From NCBI RefSeq assembly GCF_001296045.1, contig NZ_LJHS01000037.1, positions 1 through 64,000 on the forward strand: a DNA stretch of 64,000 nt. The letters are read 5' to 3'. The DNA is from Rhizobium sp. AAP43 (lineage in GTDB: Bacteria > Pseudomonadota > Alphaproteobacteria > Rhizobiales > Rhizobiaceae). Of the stretch, positions 33,591 to 43,162 are shown piece after piece (within the stretch, counting starts at the first letter, position 1; each line of letters starts with the position of its first letter). The notes below the pieces were generated by a model. It was not told where the DNA came from. It did not search any database and saw only the letters and a list, made by a program, of their open reading frames with translations. The position numbers and the translations under genes are program-made.

Positions 33591-34493
33591 ATGGATCTGC
33601 TGGCGCTTGCCGATTTCGTCTCCGTTGCCCGGCATGGCGGCTTTGGCCGCGCCGCGCGCGCCACCGGGCGGCCGAAGGCGACCCTGTCGCGGCGGGTGGC
33701 CGAACTGGAGGCCAGCCTTGCGATCCGGCTGTTCGAGCGCGGGGCCAGGCGCCTCGCGTTGACCGAGGAAGGCCGGATGCTGCATCAGCGGGCCGGTGCG
33801 CTTTTGGCGGAAATCGACGAAACGGCGGCCGCGATCACCTCTGGCGGGCGGACACCGCGGGGGCGGCTGAAGATCAGCGCGCCCCTTCTCTTTTCGCAGA
33901 CGGCGATGGGCAGGCTCGTCGCCGGATTTGCGCTGCGCTATCCGGAGGTCCGGCTGGAGGTGACCACCGAGGACCGCCCGGTGGACATGATCGAGGAGGG
34001 CTATGATCTGGTGATCCGGGTCAATCCGCCTGATGATGAGAGCCTGATCGGGCGCGTTTTCCTGCGTGACGGGCTCGTGGTCGTGGCGAGCCCCGCCCTG
34101 CCCCGCCCTGCCGAGGGCGCGCGCGTGCCGGTGGTGCTGCGCGGCGCGGCTGGCCAGGCCGGACAGTGGCGGATGATAACGGCGGACGGGCCTCTATCGC
34201 TGGCCATCGATCCGGTGCTCAGCCTGTCATCGATGACCATGGTGCGCGATGCAGCGCGGATGGGTGTGGGTGCGGCCAGGCTTCCCACCTCGCTGGTCGC
34301 CGGCGACATCGCGGCCGGCAATCTGGTTCTCTGGGGTGAGGTGGAGGGACCGGAAACCCGGCTCTGGGCACTCTATCCGTCGCGACGGCTGTTAAGCGCC
34401 CGTGTGTCTGCCTTTCTGGACTATCTGAAGGAGGCCTTTCCCGAAGGGCGTTCCGAGGAACTGGCGGCCTATATCGCCAAGGGCCAAGACTAG
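33591..34493 (+). CDS. LysR-family transcriptional regulator
   Basis: 300 residues. HTH: MDLLALADFVSVARHGGFGRAARATGRPKATLSRRVAELEASLAIRLFERGARRLALTEEG (residues 1-62), with the LysR substrate-binding domain from about 88 (RGRLKISAPLLFSQTAMGRLVAGFALRYPEVRLEVTTEDRPVDMIEEGYDLVIRV). It probably controls the divergent NmrA-like gene and itself. The effector is not identifiable. Confidence 0.93.
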   Translation: MDLLALADFVSVARHGGFGRAARATGRPKATLSRRVAELEASLAIRLFERGARRLALTEEGRMLHQRAGALLAEIDETAAAITSGGRTPRGRLKISAPLLFSQTAMGRLVAGFALRYPEVRLEVTTEDRPVDMIEEGYDLVIRVNPPDDESLIGRVFLRDGLVVVASPALPRPAEGARVPVVLRGAAGQAGQWRMITADGPLSLAIDPVLSLSSMTMVRDAARMGVGAARLPTSLVAGDIAAGNLVLWGEVEGPETRLWALYPSRRLLSARVSAFLDYLKEAFPEGRSEELAAYIAKGQD

Positions 34494-34702
34494 ACGATGT
34501 GCGGTGAAGACGGGCTCACCGCATATCGGCTCTCTTCTTGATCTGGCGCAGTCTCCGGACGAGAAATCCGAATTGGATCTCACTGGATATGCGCGAGGGG
34601 GCGATGCCCGGATACGTGCCGGGCCATGATTGTCCGGCATGCGGTTTCGACAGGAGATCCATGCCAAGCTGGGGGACGCTTCCCCCTATCGCTTGCTGCC
34701 GC

Positions 34703-36619
34703 TTATCGCTTGCTGCCGCCCGCCGAGCTCTGCTCCACCACGGCCTCCTCTTCCCAGGCGCGCACGGCATCGCGGCCGGAGGCCTTGGCGCGGTAGAGTG
34801 CCTCGTCGGCCCGGTTGATAAACTGCGTGCTGGGCACCTGTCTTGCCAGCTTGCCGATGGTGGCCACGCCAATGCTGACGGTGACGACGCCCTTTTCGCT
34901 GCCGGTATGGGGGATCTCCAGCGCCCGGATGCGCATGCGCAGATCATGCGCCATGGCGATGGCCGCCTCTTCCCTTGTATTGGGCAGGATGAGCGCCATT
35001 TCCTCGCCGCCATAGCGGGCGGCGCGATCGCCGGGGCGGCGGGCGACGGAGCGGACGGCCAGCGCCACCTGGCGCAGGCAATCATCGCCGGATGTGTGGC
35101 CATAGGTGTCGTTATAGGCCTTGAAGCGATCGACATCGATCAGAAGGATGCTGAGGCCGGCATCGGTGCCGATGCAACGGGTCATCTCGGTGGACAGGGC
35201 GGTGTCGAAGGCGCGGCGATTGAGGAGTTCGGTCAGGCTGTCGGTCATCGCCATTTCGGCGAGTTTTTCGTTGAGGTCGCGCAGTTCCTGTTCGTCGCGC
35301 TTGGCGCGGGTGATGTCGGAGCAGACCACGAGGCAACCGCCGTTCTCCGAAGGGGTGGTGCGGGACTCGACCCAGCGCCCATCTGCGAGCGGGAACTGGA
35401 CCGTTCCAGGCTGGCGCAGGCGCGACATGGCGTTATCGATGAAGCTCTTGGCCTCGACTGGCGGAATGCCGGTGATCTCGCCGCGTTCCATCGCCGCCTC
35501 GAGGATCTGGCGTGCGGGCATGCCGGGCACGCGCATATCGGCGGTCAGCGGGAACATGGCGCGATACTGCTCGTTGCAGAAAATGACCTTCATGTCCGCA
35601 TCGAACATGATCAGGCCATCGGCCATGTTGGAAAGGGCGGCATTGGCCCGCTTCTCGCTCTCGGCCAGCGCCGAGGCGAGTTCCTTCTTTTCGGTCAGAT
35701 CGCGATTATGGGTGATCAGGCCGATCAGCGTGCCCTCGTCATCGCGCAATGCCGCTTTCAGCGTCGACAGCGTGATCTCGCCGCTATCCGGCCAGACGAT
35801 GATCTGCTCGACCGTCTTGGCGTCGTTGCCAGCCAGCACGTCGAGTTCGTCGGCGCGGAATGTATCGGCAATTTCAGGCGGATAGAAATCATGGTCGGTC
35901 TTGCCGATCAGATCCTGTTCCGATGCCACGCGCATGAGTTTCGCGGTGGCCGGATTGACCATGACGAAGCGACCGTCGGGATCCTTCACATTCATGCTTT
36001 CCGGCAGGGAGCGGATGACCGCCTCATACATTTTCAGCGTTTTTGCAAAGTCGCGGCGGCGCAGTTCGGCGAAGACGGCCATGGACGCCAGAAAGGTTGT
36101 GACGAAGACCGTGCCGATCCAGATACCGGCGGCCTGATGCAGAGCCTCGGTGAGATGGTTTTGCGGCATGATCAGAAGGACAATCAGATTGCCAAGGCAG
36201 ATCAGCGCGGAAAAGGTCAGGAGTTCGCGATAGGTGGCAAGCCGGCCGGCGAGCCACCATGCGCCGGCCACGCCGATAGAGGCGGCCAGGATAATGATCG
36301 CAACCCCGGCGCTGGCCCCAACCCCGCCCAACCACAGGCGAAAGGCGCCGGCCATGACAGCGGCCACCAAAGCACCGGGCCAGCCGCCGACGAGGCCGGC
36401 AATCGACAGGGTGATGGTTCTCAGATCAATATAGATGCCCTGCTCGAACTCGATGGGGCGCGCCATGACCAGCAAGGTTCCGAAACCGAAGAAAAAACCA
36501 AGCTTGATGCGCTCGACAAACGGTTTTCGTGCGCGCCCCTGGGGCACGTTGGTCCAGGCCAAGATCGTGAAGAGGATGATGGCACAATTGGCCAACACAT
36601 GATTCCAGACCGCTTCCAC
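34703..36619 (-). CDS. Diguanylate cyclase with LytS-like membrane domain and PAS domains
   Basis: 638 residues from a GTG with AGGAAATGCG upstream. N-terminus: a 5TMR-LYT-type membrane domain (six hydrophobic helices to about residue 185, including IYIDLRTITLSIAGLVGGWPGALVAAVMAGAFRLWLGG). Then two PAS domains (SLPESMNVKDPDGRFVMVNPATAKLM..., LSNMADGLIMFDADMKVIFCNEQYRAMF...) and a GGDEF domain (TDSLTELLNRRAFD, RYGGEEMAL). The I-site RPGD is intact, so this cyclase, unlike the other two here, is likely product-inhibited. The membrane domain may sense cell-wall fragments or a peptide. Confidence 0.92.
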   Translation of the reverse strand: MEAVWNHVLANCAIILFTILAWTNVPQGRARKPFVERIKLGFFFGFGTLLVMARPIEFEQGIYIDLRTITLSIAGLVGGWPGALVAAVMAGAFRLWLGGVGASAGVAIIILAASIGVAGAWWLAGRLATYRELLTFSALICLGNLIVLLIMPQNHLTEALHQAAGIWIGTVFVTTFLASMAVFAELRRRDFAKTLKMYEAVIRSLPESMNVKDPDGRFVMVNPATAKLMRVASEQDLIGKTDHDFYPPEIADTFRADELDVLAGNDAKTVEQIIVWPDSGEITLSTLKAALRDDEGTLIGLITHNRDLTEKKELASALAESEKRANAALSNMADGLIMFDADMKVIFCNEQYRAMFPLTADMRVPGMPARQILEAAMERGEITGIPPVEAKSFIDNAMSRLRQPGTVQFPLADGRWVESRTTPSENGGCLVVCSDITRAKRDEQELRDLNEKLAEMAMTDSLTELLNRRAFDTALSTEMTRCIGTDAGLSILLIDVDRFKAYNDTYGHTSGDDCLRQVALAVRSVARRPGDRAARYGGEEMALILPNTREEAAIAMAHDLRMRIRALEIPHTGSEKGVVTVSIGVATIGKLARQVPSTQFINRADEALYRAKASGRDAVRAWEEEAVVEQSSAGGSKR

Positions 36620-36931
36620 CGCATTTCCTACCGCATGACGTTAATTCAGCCACATTAGCGGCAACTCACAAACCAACCGTTACAGTGCACCGGTTAAAAC
36701 TCCATCCCCAGTTATCCTAGGTGTAACCTTTGGCCTTCCGCCGGGTTTTCCGTTTTGGCGCGATTGTGCAGAGCCCGGCGCGCCGAGGCGGACAAGACGG
36801 GGTGGATATTGCTTTCTGTCGCGACCGGCGCTAGGTCACCTGCCGCGCATGGCGGCCGGGATTGCCCAAGGCCCGTCATTCGGCATTCGTCACTTGCCGG
36901 GCAGCGGCGGACACGCTGACAGAACGTCGCG
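36620..36931. other. Intergenic region upstream of kup
   Basis: About 310 bp between the diguanylate cyclase start and the kup promoter. It contains AT-rich promoter-like DNA near the cyclase (ttaattcagccacatta) and GC-rich sequence with no further recognised element. No gene seen. Confidence 0.4.
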
Positions 36932-36979
36932 TTTGTCTGTCGCGCGGATCTTGTGATAATCGTTGCAGTGCAACACTGC
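36932..36979 (+). promoter_or_regulatory. kup promoter with overlapping dyads at the start site
   Basis: -35-like TTTGTC (36932-36937) and GATAAT (36955-36960) with 17-bp spacing. Immediately downstream are two overlapping inverted repeats: GTTGCA-g-TGCAAC (36962-36974) and GCAGTG-caa-CACTGC (36965-36979), placed at the expected transcription start. A repressor bound there would block initiation. Confidence 0.6.
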
Positions 36980-36998
36980 GCCCGTGCCAGGAGATCGC

Positions 36999-38912
36999 AT
37001 GACCGCCTCGAATGCCGCCGGATCGCCCGTTCAGTCGGAAAGGCGGAAATTCTTCTCGCTTCTCCTTGGCAGTATCGGCGTCGTTTATGGCGATATTGGT
37101 ACGAGCCCGCTTTATGCCTTCCGGGAATCCCTGCGCCCGTTTGCGGCAAACGGCATTCAGCCCGATCATGTCATCGGCTTGATTTCGCTCATGATCTGGA
37201 CGCTGACGGTGATCGTCACGTTCAAATATGTGCTGTTTTTGCTGCGCGCCGACAATGACGGCGAAGGCGGCACGCTGTCGCTTCTGGCGCTTTTGATGAA
37301 GAAGAACCTGCGCTCCATGCCGGTCCTGTTTTTCGCGGGGCTTGTCGGGGCGGCGCTGTTCATCGGCGACGCCATGATCACGCCGGCCCTGTCCGTCATG
37401 TCGGCGCTTGAGGGCATGAAGCTGGTGACGCCGGCCTTTTCGGACTATGTGCTGCCGCTGTCGGCGGTGATCATGGTGGTGCTTTTCGCGGTGCAATCAA
37501 AGGGCAGCGCGGCGGTTGCCAAGTTCTTCGGCCCGATCACGGTTGCCTGGTTCCTCGCCATGGCCTGGGGCGGCCTCATCCATATCGGCGACGACTGGAC
37601 GATCCTGGCTGCCCTCAATCCCGGCAAGGCTCTGTGGTTCATCACCCATGCCGGCTGGGCGGGTGTGATCGTGCTCGGCGCCGTTTTCCTCACGGTTACC
37701 GGGGCGGAAGCCCTCTATGCCGATCTGGGACATTTTGGCCGCAAACCGATCAGTGTCGCCTGGTTCATCCTGGTCTTTCCGGCACTGGCGCTGAACTATC
37801 TCGGCCAGGGCGCGCTTGTGCTCAGCCATCCGACCGCGATCGACAACCCGTTCTACCTGCTCTATCCGGACTGGGCGCTGCTGCCGATCGTGATCCTTGC
37901 CACGATGGCGACGATCATTGCCAGCCAGGCGGTGATTACAGGCGCCTTTTCGCTCGCCCGCCAGGCGGTGCATCTCGGCTTCCTGCCGCGCCTGATGATC
38001 AAGTTCACCTCGGAGACCAATACCGGGCAGATCTATGTGCCGGCGGTGAACATGATCCTGTTCATCGGCGTGATCGTGCTGATCTTCTCCTTTGGCGATT
38101 CCGAATCGCTCGCCACCGCCTATGGCATCTCGGTCACCGGCGCGATGGTGGTGACGACGCTGATGTCCTTCCAGTTCCTGCGTTCGGTCTGGGGTTTTTC
38201 GAGCTTCCGGGCCACCGTGCTGCTCTTGCCGCTGATGGTGATCGAGAGCGTCTTCCTCGGCGCCAACCTGCTCAAGGTGCATGACGGCGGCTGGGTGCCG
38301 CTGGCGCTTGCCATCGTCATCATGATGATCATGTGGACCTGGACCAAGGGCTCGAAATATCTGCGCGACAAGATCGCCCGCAACGACATTCCGATCCACA
38401 CCTTCATCGACTCGCTGGAAAGCTCGATCGACCGGCAATCGGAAAGCGCCCCCGTCGTGGTGCCCGGCACCGCCGTGTTCCTGACCAGCGTGCCCGACAA
38501 GACACCGGCCGTTCTCCTGCACAATCTCAAGCACAACCACGTGCTGCACGACCAGAACGTGATCCTGACCATCTGGACCCAGGACAAGCCCTATGTGCCG
38601 GATGCCGACCGCGTCGAGATGATCCGGCTTTCCAAGCGCTTCATCCGGCTCGACATCACCTTCGGCTTCATGGATGAGCCGAATGTTGCCCGGGCGCTGA
38701 CGCTCTGCAAGAAGAAGGGCTTCAAATTCGAGATCATGCAGACCTCCTTCTATCTCGGCCGCCGCAACCTGATCGCCATGCCCGGCAAGGGCCTGCCCTG
38801 GGGTCAGGAGCATCTCTATATCGCGCTGGCCGATTTCGGCATCGACCCCTCCCGCTACTTCAAGCTGCCGCCGAACCGGGTGGTGGAACTGGGCGAGCAG
38901 GTGGCGATCTGA
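36999..38912 (+). CDS. kup: Kup-family potassium uptake protein
   Basis: 637 residues, full length for Kup/HAK. Family hallmarks: [22 protein letters not shown] (residues about 24-45), [66 protein letters not shown], then about twelve membrane helices in all and a cytoplasmic tail ([24 protein letters not shown]). It is a proton-coupled K+ importer at the inner membrane. The ATG follows CAGGAG; an upstream GTG codon was rejected because it precedes the predicted start of transcription. Confidence 0.97.
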   Translation: MTASNAAGSPVQSERRKFFSLLLGSIGVVYGDIGTSPLYAFRESLRPFAANGIQPDHVIGLISLMIWTLTVIVTFKYVLFLLRADNDGEGGTLSLLALLMKKNLRSMPVLFFAGLVGAALFIGDAMITPALSVMSALEGMKLVTPAFSDYVLPLSAVIMVVLFAVQSKGSAAVAKFFGPITVAWFLAMAWGGLIHIGDDWTILAALNPGKALWFITHAGWAGVIVLGAVFLTVTGAEALYADLGHFGRKPISVAWFILVFPALALNYLGQGALVLSHPTAIDNPFYLLYPDWALLPIVILATMATIIASQAVITGAFSLARQAVHLGFLPRLMIKFTSETNTGQIYVPAVNMILFIGVIVLIFSFGDSESLATAYGISVTGAMVVTTLMSFQFLRSVWGFSSFRATVLLLPLMVIESVFLGANLLKVHDGGWVPLALAIVIMMIMWTWTKGSKYLRDKIARNDIPIHTFIDSLESSIDRQSESAPVVVPGTAVFLTSVPDKTPAVLLHNLKHNHVLHDQNVILTIWTQDKPYVPDADRVEMIRLSKRFIRLDITFGFMDEPNVARALTLCKKKGFKFEIMQTSFYLGRRNLIAMPGKGLPWGQEHLYIALADFGIDPSRYFKLPPNRVVELGEQVAI

Positions 38913-39011
38913 GGGGCGTGGGGTGTCCGGCTTGGGGGCGGCGATGCCCTTATCAAAAGTCGTGACACCACTGCTTACGCGCGGTTAAGGTGATCGTGAT
39001 TGGGTGCGGCC

Positions 39012-39818
39012 ATGATCGACACACTCGCACTATCCTTCATCTGCGCATCGCTTCTCCTCGCTCTGATCAGCCCTTTTCTGCCGCAACATCTGATGTGGCG
39101 GGGGCTGTTTCTTGCCGGCCTCGCCTTTATGACGGGCTCGGTGCTGACGGGGCCTGTGCATTGGTCCAACCGGGATCTTGGCTATGCGATCACCTTCGCT
39201 TTTTTCGGTTATTTCTGCGGCGCCATCGGGATCGTCGTCACCATTCGGGTGATCATCGAGGCAATCTACCGCCATGTCCGCCGCCGCCAAAGCGAACGCA
39301 AGCCCAGGACCAAATGGGTCGATCTCGTGATCGCTGTGGCGATGGGCGGCGTGTCGGGTCTGCTGCTGCTCCACCCCCTGGCAGCATTGACGGGCGGCCA
39401 TTCCGGCGGTCTCGCGCTGGATCTTGTGATCGGCTGCACGGCGGCAGGGATTGCCGCCTTTCTCGGCTGGCGGCTCAGGGGATATTTCGACGTCGGAGGT
39501 GCCAGTGCCGCGCTGACGATCGCCATGATGTCTTTTGTCGGTTCCGCGCAGACCCAGTCGATCATCGACCATGCTAGCGAGCTTGCGAACGGACGCGCCT
39601 GGTGTCTCACCATGCCGACAAAACCGGACAGCACGGTCACAAGATCAGACCTCGGCTTCTACGCCCTGCCGAAAGGCAAGAGTTCACCGCATCTTGTTCT
39701 GGTGATCGAGGGCGAGAGGGACATGCTGCTCTGGTCGATCCGTCGCCAGGCTTTCGGTCGAGGAAACATCGGGCTCGACACACACTGCGATCCTGCCAAG
39801 GGGCATGAGGCTTTGTGA
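39012..39818 (+). CDS. Multi-TM membrane protein of unknown function
   Basis: 268 residues. About seven hydrophobic helices in the first 180 residues (LALSFICASLLLALISPFL, MWRGLFLAGLAFMTGSVL, YAITFAFFGYFCGAIGIVVTI, WVDLVIAVAMGGVSGLLLLH, LALDLVIGCTAAGIAAFLGW), then a soluble C-terminus (ELANGRAWCLTMPTKPDSTVTRSDLGFYALPKGKSSPHLVLVIEGERDMLLWSIRRQAF) that is probably periplasmic. A TTG four codons upstream is an alternative start. No family recognised. Confidence 0.7.
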   Translation: MIDTLALSFICASLLLALISPFLPQHLMWRGLFLAGLAFMTGSVLTGPVHWSNRDLGYAITFAFFGYFCGAIGIVVTIRVIIEAIYRHVRRRQSERKPRTKWVDLVIAVAMGGVSGLLLLHPLAALTGGHSGGLALDLVIGCTAAGIAAFLGWRLRGYFDVGGASAALTIAMMSFVGSAQTQSIIDHASELANGRAWCLTMPTKPDSTVTRSDLGFYALPKGKSSPHLVLVIEGERDMLLWSIRRQAFGRGNIGLDTHCDPAKGHEAL

Positions 39819-39854
39819 CGGCGATCCGGACGGATGGCTCACACTCGTGGGGTG

Positions 39855-40496
39855 TCAAGCCGTGCGGAGTGCCATCAGGTCCCCGCTTTCCAGCGCGCCG
39901 AGATTGGCCTCGATTTTCTCAAGGGGCCAATCCCACCACGCGATCTCAAGCAGTTCGCCGATGACTTCGGCGGGATAGCGCATCCGGATGATCCTGGCCG
40001 GATTTCCGCCAACGACGGCATAGGCAGGAACGTTCGCGGCGACCACAGACGCCGCAGCCACAATCGCACCGATACCGATCTCCACTCCGGGCATGATGGC
40101 AGCGTCGTGGCCGATCCAGACATCGTGCCCGACGACCGTGTCGCGCACCGGCAGGTCTTTGTAGCCGAAGGTCTCGGGTTTGAAGATGCGGAACGGGTAT
40201 GTTGTGAAACCCGTCATCGGATGATTGGCCGAGCTCGTGATGAAGTATGCGCCCCGCGCAATCTGGACAAATTTGCCGATGACGAGCCGTTCACGAACGC
40301 CGTGCCCCAGATAGGGGGCCAGTATCTCGGCTGTATCCTCCGGCTTTCCCGCATGCGTGAAGTAACTGTAGTCGCCAACATCTATCCGTGGATGGCTGAT
40401 GACATTCTTCAGGTAAACGGTATCCCGATAGAGGGCTCCGCCCGGCAAGGTGATGGGGTGAACGGCGTTGACATCAAGCAGGGGCACTGAGAACAC
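39855..40496 (-). CDS. Xenobiotic acetyltransferase, CatB/Vat type (left-handed beta helix)
   Basis: 213 residues, the usual length of CatB/VatD enzymes. Hexapeptide repeats and family motifs: DVGDYSYFTHAG, IGKFVQIARGAYFITSSANHPMTGFTTYPF with the catalytic His (NH), VGHDVWIGHDAAIMPGVEIGIGAIVAAASVVAANVPAYAVVGGNPARIIRMRY and WWDWPLEKIEANL. It transfers acetyl from acetyl-CoA to a hydroxyl group of a small molecule, possibly chloramphenicol- or streptogramin-like; a housekeeping substrate is equally possible. Convergent with the membrane protein before it. Confidence 0.92.
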   Translation of the reverse strand: MFSVPLLDVNAVHPITLPGGALYRDTVYLKNVISHPRIDVGDYSYFTHAGKPEDTAEILAPYLGHGVRERLVIGKFVQIARGAYFITSSANHPMTGFTTYPFRIFKPETFGYKDLPVRDTVVGHDVWIGHDAAIMPGVEIGIGAIVAAASVVAANVPAYAVVGGNPARIIRMRYPAEVIGELLEIAWWDWPLEKIEANLGALESGDLMALRTA

Positions 40497-40607
40497 CTTT
40501 TACAATGATGACGGGGCGAGCAGACCCGGAGGATATGTCCGGCTGGAAACGGAATCCAACGCACACACCAAATGCATTCATGAATAGTTTGAATGACGCG
40601 CGCCACC

Positions 40608-40812
40608 ACCCGCCCTCGCCCTTCGAGGGTCGCTTGCGCTCCCACCTCAGGGTGAGGGCTGGTCGTTATGCCCGCCGCCGGCCAATCCTGAGCCTCGCGC
40701 TGGCTGATACCGCATACGCCAACACGTCCCCCCATCCTGAGGCGCACGCCAACATTTCCCCTCATCCTGAGGTGGGAGCGTCAGCTCCCCTCGAAGGACC
40801 GAGGCCCCGGCA
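40608..40812. repeat. Family C repeats, two to three units
   Basis: Contains ccctcgcccttcgagggtcgc...ctcagggtgagggct and, from about 40731, two units of the cctcatcctgagg type with gaaggaccgaggcc. It lies between the acetyltransferase and the GIY-YIG gene; no coding potential. Confidence 0.8.
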
Positions 40813-40889
40813 CTTGGCACACCAAAAAAGGAAAAGAGATTCAGTTGCTTTCCAGACAAATGCGCGCAATGATTGCGCCAGGAGGGCTT

Positions 40890-41189
40890 ATGGAAGTTAC
40901 GGTATACATTCTGCGGTGCCGCGACGGATCATATTATACGGGGCTCACCAAGCAATCGATCGAAGCGCGAGTGTGGGAACACAATGCCGGAACCTTCGGT
41001 GGTTACACGGCGCAGCGACGGCCGGTGGAGCTGGTCTTTACCGAAGTCTATGACCGTATCCTGGACGCGATTGCGCGGGAGCGGCAGATCAAGGGGTGGA
41101 ACCGCACGAAGAAGGAGGCGCTGATCGCCTATGCCTATGAGGCACTTCCCGACCTTTCGCGGCGGGGACGTGTAAAACCGATCGATTGA
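40890..41189 (+). CDS. GIY-YIG domain protein
   Basis: 99 residues: VYILRCRDGSYYTGLTKQSIEARVWEHNAGTFGGYTAQRRPVELVFTEVYDRILDAIARERQIKGWNRTKKEALI. This is the UvrC/YhbQ-like GIY-YIG fold with the GIY-equivalent VYIL, the YIG-equivalent YTG, Arg, His and the catalytic Glu (RERQIKGW). The ATG has AGGAGG 4-5 nt upstream. Such single-domain proteins are abundant in rhizobia and often sit next to repeats, as here. Whether it cuts DNA is unknown. Confidence 0.92.
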   Translation: MEVTVYILRCRDGSYYTGLTKQSIEARVWEHNAGTFGGYTAQRRPVELVFTEVYDRILDAIARERQIKGWNRTKKEALIAYAYEALPDLSRRGRVKPID

Positions 41190-41200
41190 AGCCACCCTGC

Positions 41201-41520
41201 GTGCCACCCGCCCTCGTCCTTCGAGGGTCGCTGTCGCTCCCGCCTCAGGATGAGGGCTGATCGTTGTGCCGTTTGCCTCAAGGGTGAGGGCTGGTCGTTG
41301 TGGCAATCACGTTTCCCCTCATCCTGAGGCGCTCGGCGCAGCCGGGCCTCGAAGGACCGAGGCCTCCGGTTACGCCCGCAACGGCGGATGCAAGCCACCC
41401 GCCCTCGTCCTTCGAGGGTCGCTGTCGCTCCCGCCTCAGGATGAGGGCTAACCGATGTGGCTCCCGCCTCAGGGTGAGGGCTGATCGTTGCGGCTCCCGC
41501 CTCAAGAATGAGGGCTGAGC
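41201..41520. repeat. Family C repeat cluster, about five units
   Basis: Consecutive units (for example 41201-41260, 41312-41375, 41398-41450, then short gctcccgcctcagg-gtgagggct pieces) in both orientations, made of ctcgtccttcgagggtcgctgtcgctcc and cctcaggatgagggct segments. The longest such cluster in the window; no coding potential. Confidence 0.85.
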
Positions 41521-41632
41521 GTTCTGCGCGCGACCTCCGCTTAAGCGGAAGCTTAAGCCACGGCCTCTCCGCCCTCAAAACTTCCCTCCTTCCCGAATCA
41601 GTGATACCCGTCGGGACCGATAGTTCCCTGCG

Positions 41633-42259
41633 GTGATCCGCCGCCTCGTGCCACCAAGGTTTTGCCAGAGCGTGCTCCGTGTTCCCCTCATCGTCGCCTT
41701 CACGCTTCTCGTGGCCTTTGCCGGCGGGATCCTGTCGGCGCTGTCGATGCTGAATGCCTCGGTCGGCTTCGGGGCGATCGATGTGTCGGGGTGGCGGGCC
41801 TATCCGGCGGCGCAGACGCTGGCAGCCGATCCCTATGCCAAGGCGCATCGGGCCAAGGCCGGGCTTTTGCTCTATGGGTCGGCCGAGGGGCTGCAGTTTA
41901 CCGCCACACAGGATTCCAAGGGGCTGGCGCTCACCGGCACCTGTTCCTACAAGATGAGCGGGCGCACACCGGCTGCCCGCGCCTGGACGCTCTATGCGGC
42001 CGATGACAGCGGCCAGCCGCTGACGGCGGGTGAAAACCTTCCGGTGGCGAAGAATTCCCAGACGATCCTCAGGCGCACCGACGGCACCTTCGACATTCTG
42101 GTGTCGAAGACGGCGCAGGCGGGCAATTGGCTGGCCATTCCCGATACCGGCTCGTTCCAGCTGGTGCTGACGCTGCTCGACACGCCAGCGGCGGCCTCGA
42201 CGGGGCTCACCGGCCTCGACATGCCGGTCATCGATGCGATCGGGTGCGGCAATGAGTAA
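41633..42259 (+). CDS. DUF1214-domain membrane-anchored protein
   Basis: 208 residues from a GTG. One N-terminal membrane helix (VLRVPLIVAFTLLVAFAGGILSALSML), then an exported domain with GAIDVSGWRAYPAAQTLAADPYAKAHRAKAGLLLYGSAEGLQFTATQDSKGLALTGTCSYKMSG and NWLAIPDTGSFQLVLTLLDTP, as in DUF1214 proteins. The stop overlaps the start of a DUF1254 gene; these two form a conserved rhizobial pair near cell-envelope genes. Function unknown. Confidence 0.85.
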   Translation: MIRRLVPPRFCQSVLRVPLIVAFTLLVAFAGGILSALSMLNASVGFGAIDVSGWRAYPAAQTLAADPYAKAHRAKAGLLLYGSAEGLQFTATQDSKGLALTGTCSYKMSGRTPAARAWTLYAADDSGQPLTAGENLPVAKNSQTILRRTDGTFDILVSKTAQAGNWLAIPDTGSFQLVLTLLDTPAAASTGLTGLDMPVIDAIGCGNE

Positions 42260-42800
42260 ACTCGTCTATGCGCTCCTGACCGGCATTATCGGGGCGGTGC
42301 TCTTGCACATCATCATCATTCTCGGCGTGCCGCTGTTTACCGGACGGGACGCCTATACGCGGGTGACGGCGGAGGGGCAGCCCTTTGTCTTTCATCCGCT
42401 CTCGGCGACCGAGGATGCCGTGGGGCTCTCGAGCCGCAATCCCTATCTCAGACTGGCCGTCTGCCATTTCGACATCGGCACGCAGCCGCTTTCGCTGACG
42501 GCAGCCGGTGGCGTCGAATTCTGGTCGATGGCGATCTATGACCGCGATGCGAATGAAGTGTTTTCGATGAATGACCGGACCTCGGTGGCCGGCGATCTCG
42601 ACGTGCTTCTGGCAACGCCGGTGCAGGTGGCGCAATTGCGCAAGACACCGATTGCCGCCCTGGCCCAGACCATTCTGGTCGAGCATCGCGGCACGACGGG
42701 CTATGTGGTGCTGCGCGCCATGGTGCCACAGCCAAGCCTTGAGGCCGAAGCCACGGCCTTTCTGGCCGATGCCGAATGCCTGCCCTTTACCGGGCGCTGA
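42252..42800 (+). CDS. DUF1254-domain membrane-anchored protein
   Basis: 182 residues. One N-terminal helix (LVYALLTGIIGAVLLHIIIILGVPLF) anchors a periplasmic domain with GRDAYTRVTAEGQPFVFHPL, NPYLRLAVCHFDIGTQPLSLTAAGGVEFWSMAIYDRDANEVFSMNDRTS. It overlaps the DUF1214 gene by 8 nt, so they are translated together and probably interact. The ATG follows gggtgcggca, only a weak site, in line with coupling. Confidence 0.85.
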   Translation: MSKLVYALLTGIIGAVLLHIIIILGVPLFTGRDAYTRVTAEGQPFVFHPLSATEDAVGLSSRNPYLRLAVCHFDIGTQPLSLTAAGGVEFWSMAIYDRDANEVFSMNDRTSVAGDLDVLLATPVQVAQLRKTPIAALAQTILVEHRGTTGYVVLRAMVPQPSLEAEATAFLADAECLPFTGR

Positions 42801-42946
42801 ACGGCCTCGTTCCTCCGACCGTCAACTGGCGACCCTCAACTGGTACCCCTCAGCTGGTACCCCTCATGGGCAAGGACGCAAGCCTTCCCGGGCCTCGTGA
42901 CGGCGGCCGGGTGAGCCGGACTTTCGCGTGCCGTCTCAAGCATCCA

Positions 42947-43162
42947 TCAGGCGGGTGCCGGAAGGGCGGGCAAGGTCGGCAATTCGACGCGGGTCCAGGC
43001 GGGTTCAGCCCCCAAGCGCTCGTAACGAATGCCGGTGAAGAGGAGGATCTTGGCCTTTGCACCGGCCTTGGGCTTTGCCCTGGCACCGGTGTCCGGTCCT
43101 GCCGAGGACGCAGACCGTCGTGTTTCGCACCGCCGATCGGCGATCCTGATGATATCCGCCAT
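42947..43162 (-). CDS. Small 71-residue protein of unknown function
   Basis: ATG with AAAGGAG 7 nt upstream, a strong site. Product MADIIRIADRRCETRRSASSAGPDTGARAKPKAGAKAKILLFTGIRYERLGAEPAWTRVELPTLPALPAPA: a basic, disordered first half and a short beta-rich region KILLFTGIRYERL. Small proteins that begin MADII are common in rhizobia. It is convergent with the DUF1254 gene. No family recognised. Confidence 0.6.
   Translation of the reverse strand: MADIIRIADRRCETRRSASSAGPDTGARAKPKAGAKAKILLFTGIRYERLGAEPAWTRVELPTLPALPAPA

Noticed and set aside
37497-38813. Long open frame opposite kup
   Set aside because: Shadow of Kup; low-complexity His/Asp/Gln-rich sequence.
40505-41053. Open frame across the acetyltransferase upstream region and repeats
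   Set aside because: It reads through family C repeats and overlaps the GIY-YIG gene in another frame.
41135-41848. Open frame made of repeated ALILRRERQRPSKDEGG peptides
   Set aside because: It is a translation of the family C repeats and not a gene.
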